DNA of 64,000 nt from Empedobacter brevis_A (lineage in GTDB: Bacteria; Bacteroidota; Bacteroidia; Flavobacteriales; Weeksellaceae): contig NZ_CBCPHV010000009.1 of assembly GCF_965118635.1 (NCBI RefSeq), positions 1 to 64,000 of the forward strand, written 5' to 3'. Below the pieces are notes generated by a model that worked only from the letters and a program-made list of their open reading frames with translations, was not told the DNA's origin and made no database searches. Every line of letters begins with the position of its first letter. The first letter of the stretch is position 1. Below are positions 1 to 7,115 of this stretch, one piece after another. Made by a program: the position numbers and the translations under genes.

Positions 1-11
1 ATACCTTGAAA

Positions 12-49
12 AGATTCTTAACTTTGCTGTTGCTACGTTCAGAATGACA
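12..49. repeat. Short interspersed repeat, single copy arm
   Basis: A 38-base unit that starts AGATTC and ends GAATGACA. A second copy of the same length and about three-quarters identical lies at 32500-32537. From memory, units of this kind ('attcttcgc...cgttcagaatgaca') are common between genes in Bacteroidota. I see no coding role. Confidence 0.5.
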
Positions 50-80
50 GATTTATTTAATATTTACCGTTAGAAACTGT

Positions 81-270
81 GTTAGGGATAGCAGTGGAAA
101 TCCTTTTATAGGATTTTAATTTTCTTGTTATGATTTTTATTTTTTTTCTACAAAAGATTGTAACGAATAGCCCGACCGAGCGATTGAATTAATTCTGTTT
201 GATTTATTAGAATTTGTTCTAGGAAATATAGAATAGGAAGAAAAAAGAGCGAGGGAACGCCCAACTAATT
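81..270 (+). other. Possible conserved flavobacterial intergenic element (structured RNA or repeat)
   Basis: The stretch 1-329 has no gene. Within it GTTAGGGATAGCAGTGGAAA (81-100) runs into a hairpin with arms AAATCC (98-103) and GGATTT (111-116). An A/T-rich gap follows, then GTAACGAATAGCCCGACCGAG (near 160-180) and GAGGGAACGCCCAACTAATT (251-270). I recall similar 'GTTAGGGATAG... AGCCCGACC... ACGCCCAAC' blocks from other flavobacterial intergenic regions, but cannot search here. It could be a short interspersed repeat or a transcribed RNA; orientation is assigned only from the order of the blocks. Confidence 0.35.
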
Positions 271-305
271 TTCAAAATTGTATTGATATGAATTTACTAG
301 ATAAA

Positions 306-328
306 AAATCCGACTATGAATCGGATTT
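306..328 (-). terminator. Terminator of the M50 peptidase cassette
   Basis: Perfect 8-bp arms AAATCCGA (306-313) and TCGGATTT (321-328). On the minus strand the hairpin is followed by a T run and starts just after the stop codon of the M50 gene, closing the cassette. Confidence 0.8.
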
Positions 329-329
329 A

Positions 330-1466
330 CTATTTTTTTATAACTCGTTTGATTAAGTTAAACAGAATTAAGTAGAAAATAATTGATATAAAGATTAATT
401 CAATGTTTACGTTTAAGTAATTGATTAATTCTTTTGGATGTTTTAAAGCTATTTTTACCAATTCTATTGGTCCTGTTATTAATTGATATTTGTAGGTAAT
501 AATAATATTAATAATCAGGTAAAACATGATCAATTGATTGAATAATCCATAAATAAGAAAAAAGAGCTCTTTCTTATTATCGAGTTTTAATTTTAGTGGA
601 TTTCTGAAAAAATCTTTTACTTTTTTAGAACTTACTGTTAATAAATTTGGTGTTTCTGTGATATCTGATAGAATCCAATATCCGTCAGTTCGGATGAATG
701 GAATGAGCTGATAGAGAATAACCATTGTAGTTATCGCAATTATATCTTTGATATGATTATTTCCACTAATTAAATAGACTATAAATAAGCCTAGAATAGT
801 AAATAATTGAATATAAACTCCTGCAAGATTTGTAATAATACGCTCTTGTTTTTTTACGGACCAAATTGGTGTTATATTAGAGTAGAATACCGGAAAAATG
901 AAATAAACACCTATGCCTATTTCTCCATTTTTTTTAGCAAATCTATTACATGCTGCAATATGACCAAATTCGTGTATTAAAGCACTTATTAGATAGAAAA
1001 CAAATAAATACAGCATATAATCCTTTTCAAAATTGATATGCTTAATTTGAGTAAGATTGTAGATAGAAAATAGGAATAATAATGTAAATGTTATCCAAAA
1101 GAAAGTAGGTTGAAATAAAGGTTGTAAAACTTTGGAAATTCTAGCTGCATTCTCTTTAGAGATTATTTTTGTTTCGAAGCGAATAAATGATTTTTTCTTT
1201 TTTATTTCTTCGTTTGCAACATTAAGCTCTAAACTATTTAAATTTTGTTCAACAATAGAATGAAAATCATCGTTGGAAACATAATCAAATTCTTCAATAA
1301 ACTCGTTATAAGATTTATCTAAGTTGTATTGATTTCTTTTTAAAATTTCTAGAAGAGATTTTATTTCATCACTAACAATAAAGTATTTCTCGGAATGCTC
1401 AAATATCCAACTACGATCATTCTTTTTAGTGAATAAAAAATTTATATTTGTTAGAGAACTATACAT
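330..1466 (-). CDS. Membrane M50-type zinc metallopeptidase with PqqD-like N-terminus (peptide-maturation type)
   Basis: Integral membrane protein of 378 residues from the ATG at 1466; a TTG at 1481 would add five residues. The zinc motif HEFGH lies near residues 165-169 within a membrane helix, and a second motif PFIRTDGYW near 256-264 supplies the likely Asp ligand. This is the arrangement of 'peptide zinc metalloproteases' found in RiPP clusters (YydH-like). The first ~85 residues, before the helices, look like a PqqD/RRE leader-binding domain (WIFEHSEKYFIVSDEIK and following helices). About seven helices follow. The start overlaps the stop of the upstream isoprenoid-fold gene by 8 bases, so translation is probably coupled. 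The likely role is cleavage or export of the small peptide encoded at 2427-2540. Family assignment is firm, substrate is inferred. Confidence 0.75.
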   Translation of the reverse strand: MYSSLTNINFLFTKKNDRSWIFEHSEKYFIVSDEIKSLLEILKRNQYNLDKSYNEFIEEFDYVSNDDFHSIVEQNLNSLELNVANEEIKKKKSFIRFETKIISKENAARISKVLQPLFQPTFFWITFTLLFLFSIYNLTQIKHINFEKDYMLYLFVFYLISALIHEFGHIAACNRFAKKNGEIGIGVYFIFPVFYSNITPIWSVKKQERIITNLAGVYIQLFTILGLFIVYLISGNNHIKDIIAITTMVILYQLIPFIRTDGYWILSDITETPNLLTVSSKKVKDFFRNPLKLKLDNKKELFFLIYGLFNQLIMFYLIINIIITYKYQLITGPIELVKIALKHPKELINYLNVNIELIFISIIFYLILFNLIKRVIKK

Positions 1467-2259
1467 TTCTAATTTCTTCAACCTTATTTTTCCATTCTTT
1501 TATTTGCGAATTGATAACATCAATCCAGTTTTCAATTTTAGTAAAATTATATTTTGTCACAATTTCTTTTGCTAATGAAAATTGTTCAATCATATAATTG
1601 AATTGTGGGTTGCATAATTCGTCAATTGCAAAAAATGCTTTGTGTGTGTACAATTGATTATCTGGATAATAATCTTTATCGTTCTTTAGATATTGAATGG
1701 TATTGGATATAATATAGGTAAATTGTTTTGCTTGCAAATCTTCTCCAATATCCGTAATATCATCATACATTTGGATTCCTTTGAAAATAAATGAAAGCAT
1801 TAATTTTATATCCTCCGAATTGTAATTTGGTTGCAAAAGACTTATTCCATCAACAATAAAAAAAACAGGAATATGTTTTTCAACAGCAAGCTGCTCAAAT
1901 TGATCTTTTGTAAGAATATGAGAATCAAAATCCCATAATTTTTCTTTAATTAAAACATCAAAATATATTTTACTGTATTTTGCTTTACTCTCAAAAATTG
2001 GAGAATTATCACCAAATAATTTGAGAAGTGTTTTTATGCATAATTCATAATGATCGGTTAAATTGACTAAAGGATTTGATTTCAATAAATTTTCATGAAT
2101 TGGAATTTCATGATCAATCAATTTATCTAAATGAATTATATAATTATAATATGTTTTTGCAATAAGATCTAATTGACTTTTATTTTCATCTTTTAGTTCG
2201 ATATTTTCAGTAAGAAAGTCGACAATTTCTTGAAAAAAAATTTGATTGATTTTGCTCAT
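1459..2259 (-). CDS. Class I isoprenoid-synthase-fold protein (ComQ-like logic)
   Basis: Soluble all-helical protein of 266 residues with no signal peptide. Two aspartate-rich motifs fit the trans-prenyltransferase fold: LDKLID near 44-49 (in the place of DDxxD) and YDDITDIGEDLQ near 165-176, the form of the second motif that binds Mg-diphosphate. It is shorter and more divergent than housekeeping polyprenyl synthases (about 300-330 residues). It sits between a precursor-like peptide gene and a peptide-type M50 protease, not with isoprenoid genes. The established parallel is Bacillus ComQ, a prenyl-synthase relative that prenylates the ComX peptide. A peptide-prenylating role is inference; a small-terpene synthase is the alternative. 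Confidence 0.6.
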   Translation of the reverse strand: MSKINQIFFQEIVDFLTENIELKDENKSQLDLIAKTYYNYIIHLDKLIDHEIPIHENLLKSNPLVNLTDHYELCIKTLLKLFGDNSPIFESKAKYSKIYFDVLIKEKLWDFDSHILTKDQFEQLAVEKHIPVFFIVDGISLLQPNYNSEDIKLMLSFIFKGIQMYDDITDIGEDLQAKQFTYIISNTIQYLKNDKDYYPDNQLYTHKAFFAIDELCNPQFNYMIEQFSLAKEIVTKYNFTKIENWIDVINSQIKEWKNKVEEIRNV

Positions 2260-2370
2260 TTATGAACTTATTGTTTTGGAATTTTGTTTAGGTTGATAAC
2301 TAAATTTTGCTGCGTAGAAAAAATAGGAATTTCATATACTTAATAGCAAAAAGTTTTTGTTTAAAGGATA

Positions 2371-2405
2371 AAATATGGTTAACCTTTTTGAGGTTAACCA
2401 TATTT
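2371..2405 (-). terminator. Strong intercistronic hairpin (attenuator) after the precursor peptide
   Basis: Perfect 15-bp arms AAATATGGTTAACCT (2371-2385) and AGGTTAACCATATTT (2391-2405) with a five-base loop. On the minus strand the hairpin begins 21 bases after the peptide stop codon and lies 110 bases before the isoprenoid-fold gene. The stem is AT-rich at its base and has no long T run, so it is more likely a partial terminator or an mRNA-stabilising hairpin. This arrangement gives much peptide and little enzyme message, and is common after RiPP precursor genes. Confidence 0.7.
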
Positions 2406-2426
2406 ATGATTTTAATTACCTTCTTC

Positions 2427-2540
2427 TTAATTTTCAGGAACAGGTTTTTTGCATATTTTATCCAATAGGCAACAATAGAAAACAAACTCTTTTCTGTCTT
2501 CTAATTTTTCTACTTGAAAATCATTAATAGATTTTTTCAT
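2427..2540 (-). CDS. Candidate RiPP/pheromone precursor peptide, 37 residues
   Basis: An ATG-started frame of 37 codons, too short for usual gene finding. The N-terminal half has a charged, leader-like stretch DFQVEKLEDRKEF (residues 7-19). The C-terminal half FYCCLLDKICKKPVPEN (21-37) is hydrophobic then basic, with cysteines at 23, 24 and 30. The order peptide, hairpin, modifying-enzyme candidate, membrane peptidase, all on one strand, is typical of ribosomally made modified peptides. There is no secretion signal or double-glycine motif, so maturation would depend on the neighbours. Cysteines are the obvious modification sites, by analogy with prenylated peptides; the peptide has no Trp, the residue modified in ComX. 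That it is translated is inferred, not shown. Confidence 0.55.
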   Translation of the reverse strand: MKKSINDFQVEKLEDRKEFVFYCCLLDKICKKPVPEN

Positions 2541-2956
2541 AATTAAATAGTTTTATGGGTTAATAAAAATTTATTCAAAATATTATCAAAGCATATATAG
2601 ATATATCTAATGCTTGACGTAATGTATTCTTTTAAAAAATATGAGTGATACTTATTGAATGATATAAGTATAAATTGAAGTTTGTTTTTTCATAGGTAAT
2701 TGAGTTATAGTTTGGTATTTTCAAATATAGAATAAATTCTAAATAATCTAAAAAAATGTGCGTATTTTAATTTATTGACATTCAATACTTTTTGTAAATC
2801 AAAAAAAAATAATTATTTAATAAATATTTATTTTTTCTTAGAATTATGATTTGAGATTAAATATCTTAAAAAAATGATAAATATTACATTTTTATGCATA
2901 ATTGCCATTTTTGTATGAGCAAATTTAATAAGTTTACAGCTTCTTAAATTAATCGA
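2541..2956. promoter_or_regulatory. Divergent control region between the peptide cassette and the ECF sigma gene
   Basis: 416 bases without a gene. Reading leftward toward the peptide gene there is a perfect 12-base palindrome TAGATATATCTA (2598-2609), a possible operator, then TATGCTTTG (2587-2595, minus), an imperfect match to the TAnnTTTG -7 box about 50 bases before the peptide ATG. The half nearer the sigma gene is extremely A/T-rich; I found no exact TAnnTTTG box for rightward transcription. Confidence 0.35.
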
Positions 2957-3493
2957 TTGGATCAAATTATTTTAAACTATATTCTTGAAAAAGATTTCGA
3001 AAAAGCATTTAAACTTATTGTAAAAGATTATCATCAAAAAGTTTATTGGCAGGTTCGTCGTATGGTTTTAATTCACGAAGATGCTGATGATATTACTCAA
3101 AATGTATTTATCAAAATATATCAAAATTTAAGTTCATTTAAAAGCGAATCAAAATTATCGACATGGATTTTTAGAATAACTTATAATGAAACAATTAATT
3201 TTATCCATAAAAATGCGAAAGAACAAAATGTTTCGTTTGAAGATTATTCAATAAATATTGCAAATGATTTATCTTCGGATGAATATTTTTCAGGTGATGA
3301 AATTGACCAAAAATTGCAAAAAGCGATTGCGAGTTTACCAGAAAAACAACGACTTGTTTTTATGATGAAATATTATGATGAGATGAAATATGAACAAATT
3401 TCAGAAATTTCAGGAACATCAGTTGGAGCTTTAAAAGCATCTTATCATCATGCGGTTACAAAAATTAAAGAATTTTTAGAAGATGAAGATTAA
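2957..3493 (+). CDS. ECF-family RNA polymerase sigma factor
   Basis: 178 residues, normal for an ECF sigma factor. Region 2 covers about residues 20-85 (YHQKVYWQVRRMV, DADDITQNVFIKIYQNL, STWIFRITYNETINFI). Region 4 covers about 117-172, with ASLPEKQRLVFMMKYYDEM and a helix-turn-helix EISGTSVGALKASYHHAVTK. The start must be TTG at 2957: the frame has a stop at 2945 and no upstream ATG. A small membrane protein gene follows after 24 bases, the usual sigma/anti-sigma order. The target genes are unknown. It diverges from the peptide cassette, which might be a target, but nothing in the sequence proves that. Confidence 0.88.
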   Translation: MDQIILNYILEKDFEKAFKLIVKDYHQKVYWQVRRMVLIHEDADDITQNVFIKIYQNLSSFKSESKLSTWIFRITYNETINFIHKNAKEQNVSFEDYSINIANDLSSDEYFSGDEIDQKLQKAIASLPEKQRLVFMMKYYDEMKYEQISEISGTSVGALKASYHHAVTKIKEFLEDED

Positions 3494-3517
3494 ACCTTTT
3501 TAAATTTTTTTTGTCAA

Positions 3518-3934
3518 ATGAATGATATGAAAACAAATGGATTAAAAAATAATTTTAAAGTTCCTAATGATTATTTTAAAGATTTGGAAAATGAAATTTA
3601 TCTAAAAAGTATAAAACAAAAAGATAATTATACAGTTCCAAATAATTATTTTGATGATTTAGAGCAATCTATTTTATCGAAAACAATTCATAAGAAAGAA
3701 AATAAAATTATTCATTTTAAAATTTGGTGGGCTGCTGCTTGTATAATTATGCTAGCTTTAGTTGCAATTCCTTTTGTGATTAATTCAACTGAAAAATCTA
3801 CAAATATTGTAGATACAAAAACAGAAACGCAGGTTTACGAGAAAATATATGATTCTTATATTGTGAGTGATCAAAATAAAAAATCGTCCAATATAACATT
3901 AGACGATTCTGATTTTGCTTTATATGATTATTAG
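3518..3934 (+). CDS. Small single-pass membrane protein, likely partner of the ECF sigma factor
   Basis: 138 residues. The cytosolic N-terminus contains a duplicated motif, FKVPNDYFKDLE (13-24) and YTVPNNYFDDLE (38-49), followed by one hydrophobic helix near 69-88 and a polar C-terminal tail that would be periplasmic. There is no zinc-finger anti-sigma motif. The type recurs after flavobacterial sigma factors; an anti-sigma or sigma-anchoring role is inferred from position only. An in-frame ATG three codons later (3527) is an equally possible start. The gene ends five bases from the stop of clpS on the other strand. Confidence 0.6.
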   Translation: MNDMKTNGLKNNFKVPNDYFKDLENEIYLKSIKQKDNYTVPNNYFDDLEQSILSKTIHKKENKIIHFKIWWAAACIIMLALVAIPFVINSTEKSTNIVDTKTETQVYEKIYDSYIVSDQNKKSSNITLDDSDFALYDY

Positions 3935-3939
3935 AAATC

Positions 3940-4236
3940 TTAAATAATTTCTGCGCTCAAACCTCGGTTCAATAACTCTGTGCATCGAGGTTTTAAATCT
4001 TCTAATTCACCAGTCAATACTTCGCATTTACCTTTGTAGTGAATTAAAATTGAACATTGTTCAGCCTGTTCTGGTGTATGTTCACAAACATCAATCAAGG
4101 ATTCGATAACCCAATCAAATGTATTAACATCATCATTGTAAACAATAATTTGATATTTGTGCGATTCCTGTTCCAATACATCAACAGCCGAATCTTTTTC
4201 CGTTTCCCATAATGGTTGCGTTGCGTATTTTATCAT
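3940..4236 (-). CDS. clpS: ATP-dependent Clp protease adaptor ClpS
   Basis: 98 residues from the ATG at 4236; upstream in-frame codons to 4275 run into prmA and are not family-like. The ClpS core is clear: YQIIVYNDDVNTFDWVI, the helix CEHTPEQAEQCSILIHYKG with its conserved H and G, and the C-terminal GLSAEI. ClpS binds the ClpA/ClpC N-domain and delivers N-degron substrates to Clp protease. It lies 11 bases after prmA on the same strand, so the two are probably co-transcribed. Confidence 0.93.
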   Translation of the reverse strand: MIKYATQPLWETEKDSAVDVLEQESHKYQIIVYNDDVNTFDWVIESLIDVCEHTPEQAEQCSILIHYKGKCEVLTGELEDLKPRCTELLNRGLSAEII

Positions 4237-4247
4237 TTTATTTATTT

Positions 4248-5075
4248 TTATTTTTTGAAATGAAGTGCAATCCATTCATTTCGTTGTTTTTTAGATACAA
4301 ATTTTAAACCATTTTCTGTACAAAAAGCCAAAATGTCATCAAAATCTTGTTCCATTAATCCACTTAAGAATAAATCTCCATTTTCATTCAAAACATTGAT
4401 ATAAGAAGGAATTTGACTTAATAGAATATTCTTGTTGATATTTGCCAAAATAATGTCAAAATGTTTGCTTCCTAAAAGTGAATTGTCACCCATTTTAGCA
4501 TCTAAACTAACACCATTTCGTTTTCCATTTTCAATAGAATTTTCTACAGCCCATTCATCAATATCGATACATTCAGCATAGTTTGCACCACGTTTCATTC
4601 CTAAAATTGCAAGAATTGACGTTCCACAACCCATATCCAAAATATCTTTACCTGTAAATTCGGTTTCTAAGATATATTCTACCATTAAATGTGTTGTAGA
4701 ATGATGTCCAGTTCCAAACGACATTTTAGGTTGAATGATAATTTCGTACGGAATATTTTCTACTGTTTCATGGAATTCTGCACGAATTAAACATTGATCA
4801 TTTACTAAAATTGGAGTGAAATTTTCTTCCCAAGTTGCATTCCAATTTTGTTGTTCGATTTCTTGACGTGTATAAGAGAAATCAATATTTTCGATAGAAT
4901 CTATAATCTCCTTAACTTGTTCAATATTTTCATCCGTTTTTGGCATATAAGCATCAAAACCTTCTTCGTTTTCAACAAAACTTTCAAAAGGTAATTCAGA
5001 AATCATTGCAATAATAATTTCATTAAAAGGCTCAACTTCCGCAACTTTAAATTTATATTCGATATAATTTGTCAT
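4248..5075 (-). CDS. prmA: Ribosomal protein L11 methyltransferase
   Basis: 275 residues. The C-terminal class I methyltransferase domain has the SAM motif DMGCGTSILAILGMKRGA, the acidic IDIDEWAV and the ANINKNIL motif that stands for NPPY-type motif IV. The N-terminal ~100 residues are the substrate-recognition domain, shorter than in E. coli as is usual for Bacteroidota. It trimethylates L11 in the cytosol. It leads a two-gene unit with clpS and has a promoter box at 5113-5120. Confidence 0.92.
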   Translation of the reverse strand: MTNYIEYKFKVAEVEPFNEIIIAMISELPFESFVENEEGFDAYMPKTDENIEQVKEIIDSIENIDFSYTRQEIEQQNWNATWEENFTPILVNDQCLIRAEFHETVENIPYEIIIQPKMSFGTGHHSTTHLMVEYILETEFTGKDILDMGCGTSILAILGMKRGANYAECIDIDEWAVENSIENGKRNGVSLDAKMGDNSLLGSKHFDIILANINKNILLSQIPSYINVLNENGDLFLSGLMEQDFDDILAFCTENGLKFVSKKQRNEWIALHFKK

Positions 5076-5112
5076 AAAAAAATGTGGAAAACATCAAATT
5101 GTTTTTCCGGTG

Positions 5113-5120
5113 CAAATTTA
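5113..5120 (-). promoter_or_regulatory. Promoter -7 box for prmA-clpS
   Basis: The plus strand reads CAAATTTA, which is TAAATTTG on the minus strand, an exact TAnnTTTG box 37 bases before the prmA ATG. Confidence 0.6.
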
Positions 5121-5150
5121 CGATTTTTATAATTAATTATAAAGTACAGA

Positions 5151-5867
5151 TTATTTGTCGATAGCAAAGTCTTTTAGACCAACCATCATTTCTCTTTTAC
5201 CTGGAGGTCCAGGACGTTTTTGTACAATATAGCCCAAATCTTTCAAGCCTCTTTTTATTGTTCCTTTTGCAGCATAAGTCGTAAAAATTGCAGATTTTTT
5301 AGTCAAAGAATCAACAATTTCTAATAAATCTTTTTCCCATAATTCTGGCTGAACACGAGAACCAAAAGCATCAAAATAAACCAAATCAAAATTATTTTCA
5401 TTGATATTTTTTAGATGAAAGAAATCTTCTTTTACTTTTTTAATCTCGAAATAAGGAGATATTTTATGCCAATTTTCCCAACTTGAATGAAATAATTGTT
5501 CATAAAAATTCAAAAATTCATCTTTTCGATGTTCAAATTCGGGATAATGTTTAAAAACATCTTCGAAATAATTGACTAATTCAAATTCTTCATCCGAAAC
5601 TGGAAACTTTTCAATTCCAACATATTGCACTTTAATTTTATTTTTTTCAGCTTCCATTAAAGTAATGAAAGAATTAAGTCCCGTTCCTAAACCAATTTCT
5701 ATAATTTTAATCGGATTTGTTGTTTCAGTAAAATGATGAAATCCATTTTTTATAAATACATGAAAAGCCTCTTGTACAGCGCCGTGTTTTGAATGATAAG
5801 ATTCATCCCAATCTTCAATATAGATAGTTTTTGATCCGTCTTCCGTTTCTTGAATAATTCTTTTCAT
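5151..5867 (-). CDS. mnmD: tRNA 5-methylaminomethyl-2-thiouridine-forming methyltransferase MnmD
   Basis: 238 residues, the size of stand-alone MnmD, which is the MnmC N-terminal domain without the FAD oxidase. SAM motif IEIGLGTGLNSFITLMEAEK is near 52-71. The acceptor-site stretch VYFDAFGSRVQPELW and the terminal RPGPPGKREMMVG are diagnostic. It methylates the aminomethyl group at U34 of certain tRNAs. A TAACTTTC box (5871-5878 on the minus strand), one base off consensus, lies directly before the start. It diverges from ilvE. Confidence 0.9.
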   Translation of the reverse strand: MKRIIQETEDGSKTIYIEDWDESYHSKHGAVQEAFHVFIKNGFHHFTETTNPIKIIEIGLGTGLNSFITLMEAEKNKIKVQYVGIEKFPVSDEEFELVNYFEDVFKHYPEFEHRKDEFLNFYEQLFHSSWENWHKISPYFEIKKVKEDFFHLKNINENNFDLVYFDAFGSRVQPELWEKDLLEIVDSLTKKSAIFTTYAAKGTIKRGLKDLGYIVQKRPGPPGKREMMVGLKDFAIDK

Positions 5868-5912
5868 CGTCGAAAGTTATGATATTTATTATGAAAAAGT
5901 GCAAATAAAATG

Positions 5913-5920
5913 TACCTTTG
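5913..5920 (+). promoter_or_regulatory. Promoter -7 box for ilvE
   Basis: TACCTTTG is an exact TAnnTTTG match. The expected start of transcription near 5927 lies after the TTG at 5918 that a longer frame would use, so the box supports the ATG at 5948. Confidence 0.65.
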
Positions 5921-5947
5921 ATAAGCACAAACAAAATATATCGCATA

Positions 5948-7009
5948 ATGATTATAGAAAAAATTGCTGAATCTAAATTCAACGATTCAGTTTTCGACTC
6001 TACTGTTTTTGGTAAAGAGTTTACAGACCATATGTTAATTGCACATTACAAAGATGGTAAATGGGATGAACCAAAAATTGTTCCTTATGGACCAATTTCT
6101 ATGACACCAGCCGCAATGTCTTTCCATTATGGGCAAACAATTTTTGAAGGAATGAAAGCCTACAAAAATGATAACGACGAAGTATTTATTTTCCGTCCAG
6201 AGAAAAACTTCGAACGTTTTAATTTATCTGCGGCACGTCTTAATATGCCTCAAATCCCAAAAGAAATTTTTATAGATGGTTTAGAAGCAATTATTGATTT
6301 AGATCGTCAATGGGTACCAAAAGATTATGGAACTTCTTTATATATTCGTCCTGTAATGTTTGCGACAGAAGAAGCTGTTTCTGCAAGAGCATCGAACGAA
6401 TTTATTTTTGCTATTTTGTTAGCTTATGCTCCTAATTATTATGATAAACCTTTATCAGTAAAAATTGCTGATTATTATAGCCGTTCAGCTCAAGGTGGTG
6501 TTGGTTTTGCAAAATGTGGAGGAAACTATGCAGGTTCTTTCTTTCCAACTTCTGAAGCTCAAAAAGATGGTTATGATCAAGTGATTTGGACAGATTCAAT
6601 CGAGCATAAATATATTGAAGAAGCTGGAACAATGAACGTAATGGTACGCATTGGAAATAAAATTTTAACTGCTCCAACATCTGAGCGAATTTTGAAAGGA
6701 GTTACTCGTGATTCTGTTTTAACATTGGCAAAAGATAATGGATATGAAGTAGAAGTTCGTCCAATTGAAGTACAAGAGTTATATGAAGCTTATAAATCTG
6801 GAGAATTAAAAGAAGTATTCGGTTGTGGAACGGCAGTTGTTATTACGCAATATGATGAAGTTGGTTTTGGTGAAGAAAGAGCTCAGTTACCAACTTTAGC
6901 TGAAGAAGATTCTTTTGCTTTACAATTGAAAGAAAAATTAAAAGACATTCAATACGGATTAGCAGAAGATCCTTATGGATGGAGAGTTAAAATAGAAGAA
7001 AAAGCTTAA
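5948..7009 (+). CDS. ilvE: Branched-chain amino acid aminotransferase
   Basis: 353 residues from the ATG at 5948. It is a fold-type IV PLP enzyme of the long BCAT class. The catalytic Lys is K189 in GFAKCGGNYAGS; the phosphate-binding EEAGTMNVMV and the substrate strand FHYGQTIFEGMKAY are also clear. It transaminates Leu, Ile and Val with 2-oxoglutarate in the cytosol. A single gene with its own promoter and terminator. The upstream TTG start (5918) is rejected because it overlaps the promoter. Confidence 0.95.
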   Translation: MIIEKIAESKFNDSVFDSTVFGKEFTDHMLIAHYKDGKWDEPKIVPYGPISMTPAAMSFHYGQTIFEGMKAYKNDNDEVFIFRPEKNFERFNLSAARLNMPQIPKEIFIDGLEAIIDLDRQWVPKDYGTSLYIRPVMFATEEAVSARASNEFIFAILLAYAPNYYDKPLSVKIADYYSRSAQGGVGFAKCGGNYAGSFFPTSEAQKDGYDQVIWTDSIEHKYIEEAGTMNVMVRIGNKILTAPTSERILKGVTRDSVLTLAKDNGYEVEVRPIEVQELYEAYKSGELKEVFGCGTAVVITQYDEVGFGEERAQLPTLAEEDSFALQLKEKLKDIQYGLAEDPYGWRVKIEEKA

Positions 7010-7039
7010 TCTTAATAGAAATAAGTTTTTTATAAATAT

Positions 7040-7067
7040 AAGCTGACAATTTGATTGTCAGCTTTTT
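7040..7067 (+). terminator. Terminator of ilvE
   Basis: Perfect 11-bp arms AAGCTGACAAT (7040-7050) and ATTGTCAGCTT (7054-7064), then a T run. Confidence 0.88.
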
Positions 7068-7103
7068 TTGGCACGATATTTATTATTATGTTATACAAAG
7101 TAC

Positions 7104-7111
7104 TATATTTG
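7104..7111 (+). promoter_or_regulatory. Promoter -7 box for the DUF4407 gene
   Basis: TATATTTG matches TAnnTTTG exactly but ends only four bases before the ATG at 7116. Transcription should therefore start at or next to the start codon, giving a leaderless message. Confidence 0.6.
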
Positions 7112-7115
7112 AAAA

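Noticed and set aside
2300..2485. 61-residue minus-strand frame overlapping the peptide gene and the hairpin
   Set aside because: It reads through the perfect hairpin and is lysine-rich by A/T bias; the 37-residue frame in a different phase fits better.
2652..2693. 13-codon minus-strand frame MKKQTSIYTYIIQ upstream of the precursor gene
   Set aside because: Too short to distinguish from chance in such A/T-rich sequence; no hairpin or motif supports it.
5918..5947. N-terminal extension of ilvE by ten residues from a TTG
   Set aside because: It would overlap the TACCTTTG promoter box; the ATG at 5948 gives the family N-terminus.
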